DNA of 5,900 nucleotides, from contig SKIA01000043.1 in assembly GCA_007116645.1 (NCBI GenBank), positions 1 through 5,900 of the forward strand, given 5' to 3'. The position numbers and the translations under genes were made by a program. The stretch is from Candidatus Woesearchaeota archaeon (GTDB lineage Archaea > Nanobdellota > Nanobdellia > Woesearchaeales > SKIA01). The notes below the pieces were generated by a model. It was not told the origin of the DNA. It did no database searches and saw only the letters and a program-made list of their open reading frames with translations. Positions 4,562-5,900 of this stretch are shown piece by piece (the first letter of the stretch is position 1; the number at the start of each line of letters is the position of its first letter).

Positions 4562-5045
4562 GAATACTGCGGGGGTGGTCCTCTTGGACACAAAAGAATT
4601 ACAAATATTGTCGAGTTTGCGTGCAAACGCACGCGAGTCGCTCACAAAAATGAGCCGGCGCACAGGAATTCCTGTGAGCACCATTTATGAGCGTCTCAAA
4701 CAGTTTGAAGAATCGCGTATACGCAAGCATACGTGCCTGATTGATTTTCCATCAATAGGGTATGATCTGCGGATCGCAGTACTTGTAAACTGTAAACCCG
4801 ACAAAAAGGATGCTGTGCGGTCATTTGTTTCAACAAGTCACCACATCAACAATGTGCTGCGCGTCAATAACGGCTTTGACTTTTTAGTTGAAGCAGTGTT
4901 TGAAAACATGGCTCAAGTTCAGACGTTTCTTGATGCGCTTGATAAAGTAGGAGTTCGCATGCGAAAAGAACTGTACGTGCTTGATGAAATCATTCGCGAG
5001 GGTTTTTTGTCGTCAAAAGAACATCTCGATATAATCGGCGCTTAG
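4560..5045 (+). CDS. Lrp/AsnC-family transcriptional regulator
   Basis: This 161-residue protein has the two-domain layout and length of Lrp/AsnC (feast/famine) regulators. The N-terminal winged helix-turn-helix spans about residues 9-56 (LDTKELQILSSL, then LTKMSRRTGIPVSTIYERL, then RIRKHTCLIDF). The C-terminal RAM-type ligand and oligomerisation domain follows (about 68-150), with NNGFDFLVEAVF at 103-114, equivalent to the G-x-x-D effector-pocket region. Here the spacing is shortened to G105-F-D107, so ligand binding may differ. GTG at 4560 is chosen from its box A distance; the GTG at 4575 would remove five residues. Such proteins bind DNA as dimers or octamers and often respond to amino acids. 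It is divergent from the acidic ORF-argS transcript over about 100 bases holding two palindromes, so autoregulation and control of argS are both plausible. The stop overlaps by 4 bases that of the convergent Pro/Gln-rich gene. Confidence 0.93.
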   Translation: MNTAGVVLLDTKELQILSSLRANARESLTKMSRRTGIPVSTIYERLKQFEESRIRKHTCLIDFPSIGYDLRIAVLVNCKPDKKDAVRSFVSTSHHINNVLRVNNGFDFLVEAVFENMAQVQTFLDALDKVGVRMRKELYVLDEIIREGFLSSKEHLDIIGA

Positions 5046-5449
5046 TATCGTTGTTGGGGTTGCTCGATCTTTTTGAGTTCGCGCACCCTATCAGCGATTC
5101 TTAAAAATTCGTCAAGACGCATATGACTGCGAATAGGTAAGTTTAATGACATTCCTTCTCCAAGGTCTAGTACTATTCCTACTTCGTCAGCGTCTTCAAA
5201 TTCATCTCTTCTGTGTTCGTGTCTCATAGGTTGTTCTCGCTGCCGAGGAAGTTCTTGTTCTGGTGGTTGCCATGCTTGTTGTTGCGGTGGCTGTTGAGGA
5301 GGTTGATATTGCTGTTGAGGCTGTTGTTGTTGCCAAGGCTGCTGCGGAGGTTGCCATCCTTGTTGTGGTGGTTGTTGTCCGCCTTGCATTTTTGCTTTGA
5401 GCTCCTCAATTTTTGCTTTAGTATCGTCTTTTCCGCCGAATAATCCCAC
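5042..5449 (-). CDS. Protein with Pro/Gln-rich low-complexity region (135 aa)
   Basis: I do not recognise the family. The start is GTG at 5449, supported by AGGGAG five bases before it. Three parts are visible. The first is an N-terminal MGLFGGKDDTKAKIEELKAKM with a short charged helix, possibly coiled coil. The second is a low-complexity middle at residues 22-74 made of Q and P with spaced aromatics (W32, W39, Y48, W60). The third begins with a charged linker (RHEHRRDEFEDADE) and continues as a C-terminal segment at about 90-127, which reads as strand-strand-helix (GIVLDLGEGMSLNLPI, then MRLDEFLRIADRVREL). The last part has normal composition and is probably the conserved folded domain. There is no signal peptide or membrane segment. 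Role unknown; tethering or oligomerisation through the Q/P region is a guess. It lies downstream of the frameshifted gene and is convergent with the lrp-type gene. Confidence 0.82.
   Translation of the reverse strand: MGLFGGKDDTKAKIEELKAKMQGGQQPPQQGWQPPQQPWQQQQPQQQYQPPQQPPQQQAWQPPEQELPRQREQPMRHEHRRDEFEDADEVGIVLDLGEGMSLNLPIRSHMRLDEFLRIADRVRELKKIEQPQQRY
5228..5386 (-). repeat. Low-complexity Pro/Gln codon tract
   Basis: This coding tract for residues 22-74 of the neighbouring protein is dominated by CAA/CAG and CCA/CCT/CCG codons, with a degenerate unit close to (W/Y)QPPQQ. Spacing between aromatics is 7, 9 and 12 residues, so it is an irregular repeat rather than a clean tandem array. Mixed synonymous codons suggest it is maintained rather than newly expanded. 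Confidence 0.6.
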
Positions 5450-5454
5450 TGTAA

Positions 5455-5460
5455 CTCCCT
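5455..5460 (-). promoter_or_regulatory. Ribosome binding site of the Pro/Gln-rich gene
   Basis: On the - strand this reads AGGGAG, five bases before the GTG at 5449. It decides for this GTG as the start and implies a mRNA with a leader, in contrast to the leaderless genes nearby. Confidence 0.55.
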
Positions 5461-5494
5461 CTGGTAATTTATAATGTGTTAGTCTTTGACTGCC

Positions 5495-5501
5495 TTTAAA
5501 A
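5495..5501 (-). promoter_or_regulatory. Box A candidate of the Pro/Gln-rich gene
   Basis: On the - strand TTTTAAA overlaps the stop codon (TAA, 5498-5496) of the upstream frameshifted gene. Initiation about 26 bases on (near 5472) would leave a leader of some 23 bases containing the Shine-Dalgarno sequence. A second A/T box (TTATAAA, 5474-5468) would start transcription inside the first codons and is less consistent. Co-transcription with the upstream gene is also possible. Confidence 0.35.
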
Positions 5502-5900
5502 GCTTTTATCGCTCTTGGCTAGTGAAAACAGCCAGTAATCAAGTGTTGGCCAAGAAAGTTCAACTGCTGTGAGCGGCACTCGAGCTCTGTTTAACGAGTC
5601 AGGACCAAGTTTACTAGAGATAAGTTCCGGAAATTGCACGAGTCGCAAATCAGAGACCCCTACCGCGTATCCTGCGCCTACCAAGTATTGTTTTTAGATC
5701 ACATTGTGAAAGAACATCCTGTGCTCGTTCTGGATGTCCGAGTAACTCTTCTGCGATATGTTCATCGCCCAAGTAGATGTGATTGTGAGTTTTGCGAGGA
5801 CCAACTAATAGTACGGCTGTGTCCTGTTTCTGTTTAAGTATTCGTTCAAGTATTCCTTCGCTTGAAGCGGTGCGTTGTTTAAGTGTTTTAGAAGACAAAA
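5496..5900 (-). pseudogene. Unrecognised gene, frameshifted and cut by the window edge
   Basis: Two overlapping - strand frames look like one gene. The first runs in from the right edge (no ATG visible; TTG at 5898 is probably internal) and includes LLVGPRKTHNHIYLGDEHI and ELLGHPERAQDVLSQCDLK, stopping at TGA 5652-5650. The second, one base further on, is open from just after a TAA at 5696-5694 to TAA at 5496. It reads VGAGYAVGVSDLRLVQFPE, then LTAVELSWPTLDYWLF. Codon use in both matches the window's other genes. Removing one A from the A5 run at 5691-5695 would join them as DLKQYLVGAGYAVG, a natural-looking sequence. This is therefore a one-base insertion, a sequencing error, or a programmed +1 shift; I favour an indel. 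I do not recognise the family. HNHIYLGDEH has possible metal-binding His, Asp and Glu residues but fits no motif I can name. Confidence 0.6.

Noticed and set aside
5213..5443. 76-residue Leu/Arg-rich + strand ORF and a 61-residue Asn-rich - strand ORF over the Pro/Gln tract
   Set aside because: Both are artefacts of the low-complexity CAA/CCA codons read in other frames.
5745..5800. HNHIYLGDEH as a JAMM protease or HNH nuclease motif
   Set aside because: Spacing does not match H-x-H-x10-D of JAMM or the HNH core, and the frame is broken downstream.
1..5900. CRISPR array, insertion sequence or phage module
   Set aside because: No spaced direct repeats, terminal inverted repeats, transposase, integrase or phage structural genes were seen on either strand.

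Overview
The window looks like part of a compact archaeal chromosome, probably from a DPANN-type lineage; that rank is inference. The archaeal evidence is direct. There is an S17e ribosomal protein gene next to an Alba chromatin protein gene. A tRNA-Arg(UCG) lacks an encoded CCA end. A/T-rich box A elements of the TTTAAA/TTTAAG type sit about 26-28 bases before start codons, the geometry of archaeal leaderless transcription. Intergenic space is minimal: all three convergent gene pairs either overlap by 4 bases or are 3 bases apart.

Left part (1-1200, + strand): the 3' end of a two-module VOC dioxygenase-like gene (CatE type), then a tRNA-Arg(UCG) with its own box A. Next is a membrane protein built from two similar halves that resembles the AlaE alanine-exporter family. 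Its start is best placed at 508, not at the upstream ATG at 484.

Middle left (1194-1874, - strand): an operon of S17e, Alba and a 50-residue single-span membrane protein whose ATG overlaps the Alba stop as ATGA. Facing away from it is a toxin-antitoxin pair (2040-2662, + strand), a ribbon-helix-helix antitoxin and a PIN-domain VapC-type toxin overlapping as ATGA. A perfect 12-base palindrome lies just downstream of the antitoxin box A.

Middle right (2666-5045): arginyl-tRNA synthetase on the - strand, preceded by and overlapping a very acidic 44-codon ORF that sits exactly where a leaderless transcript should begin. Divergent from it is an Lrp/AsnC-family regulator whose short upstream region carries two palindromes, one spanning the predicted transcription start. 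tRNA-Arg, ArgRS and a possible amino-acid-responsive regulator thus occur within 5 kb.

Right part (5042-5900, - strand): a 135-residue protein with a Pro/Gln-rich low-complexity middle, and upstream of it an unrecognised gene split by a one-base frameshift near an A5 run and cut by the window edge.

I see no CRISPR array, insertion sequence or phage gene. The items most worth a second look are the acidic leaderless ORF before argS, the 50-residue membrane protein in the S17e-Alba operon, the frameshifted gene at the right edge and the palindromes around the lrp-type gene.
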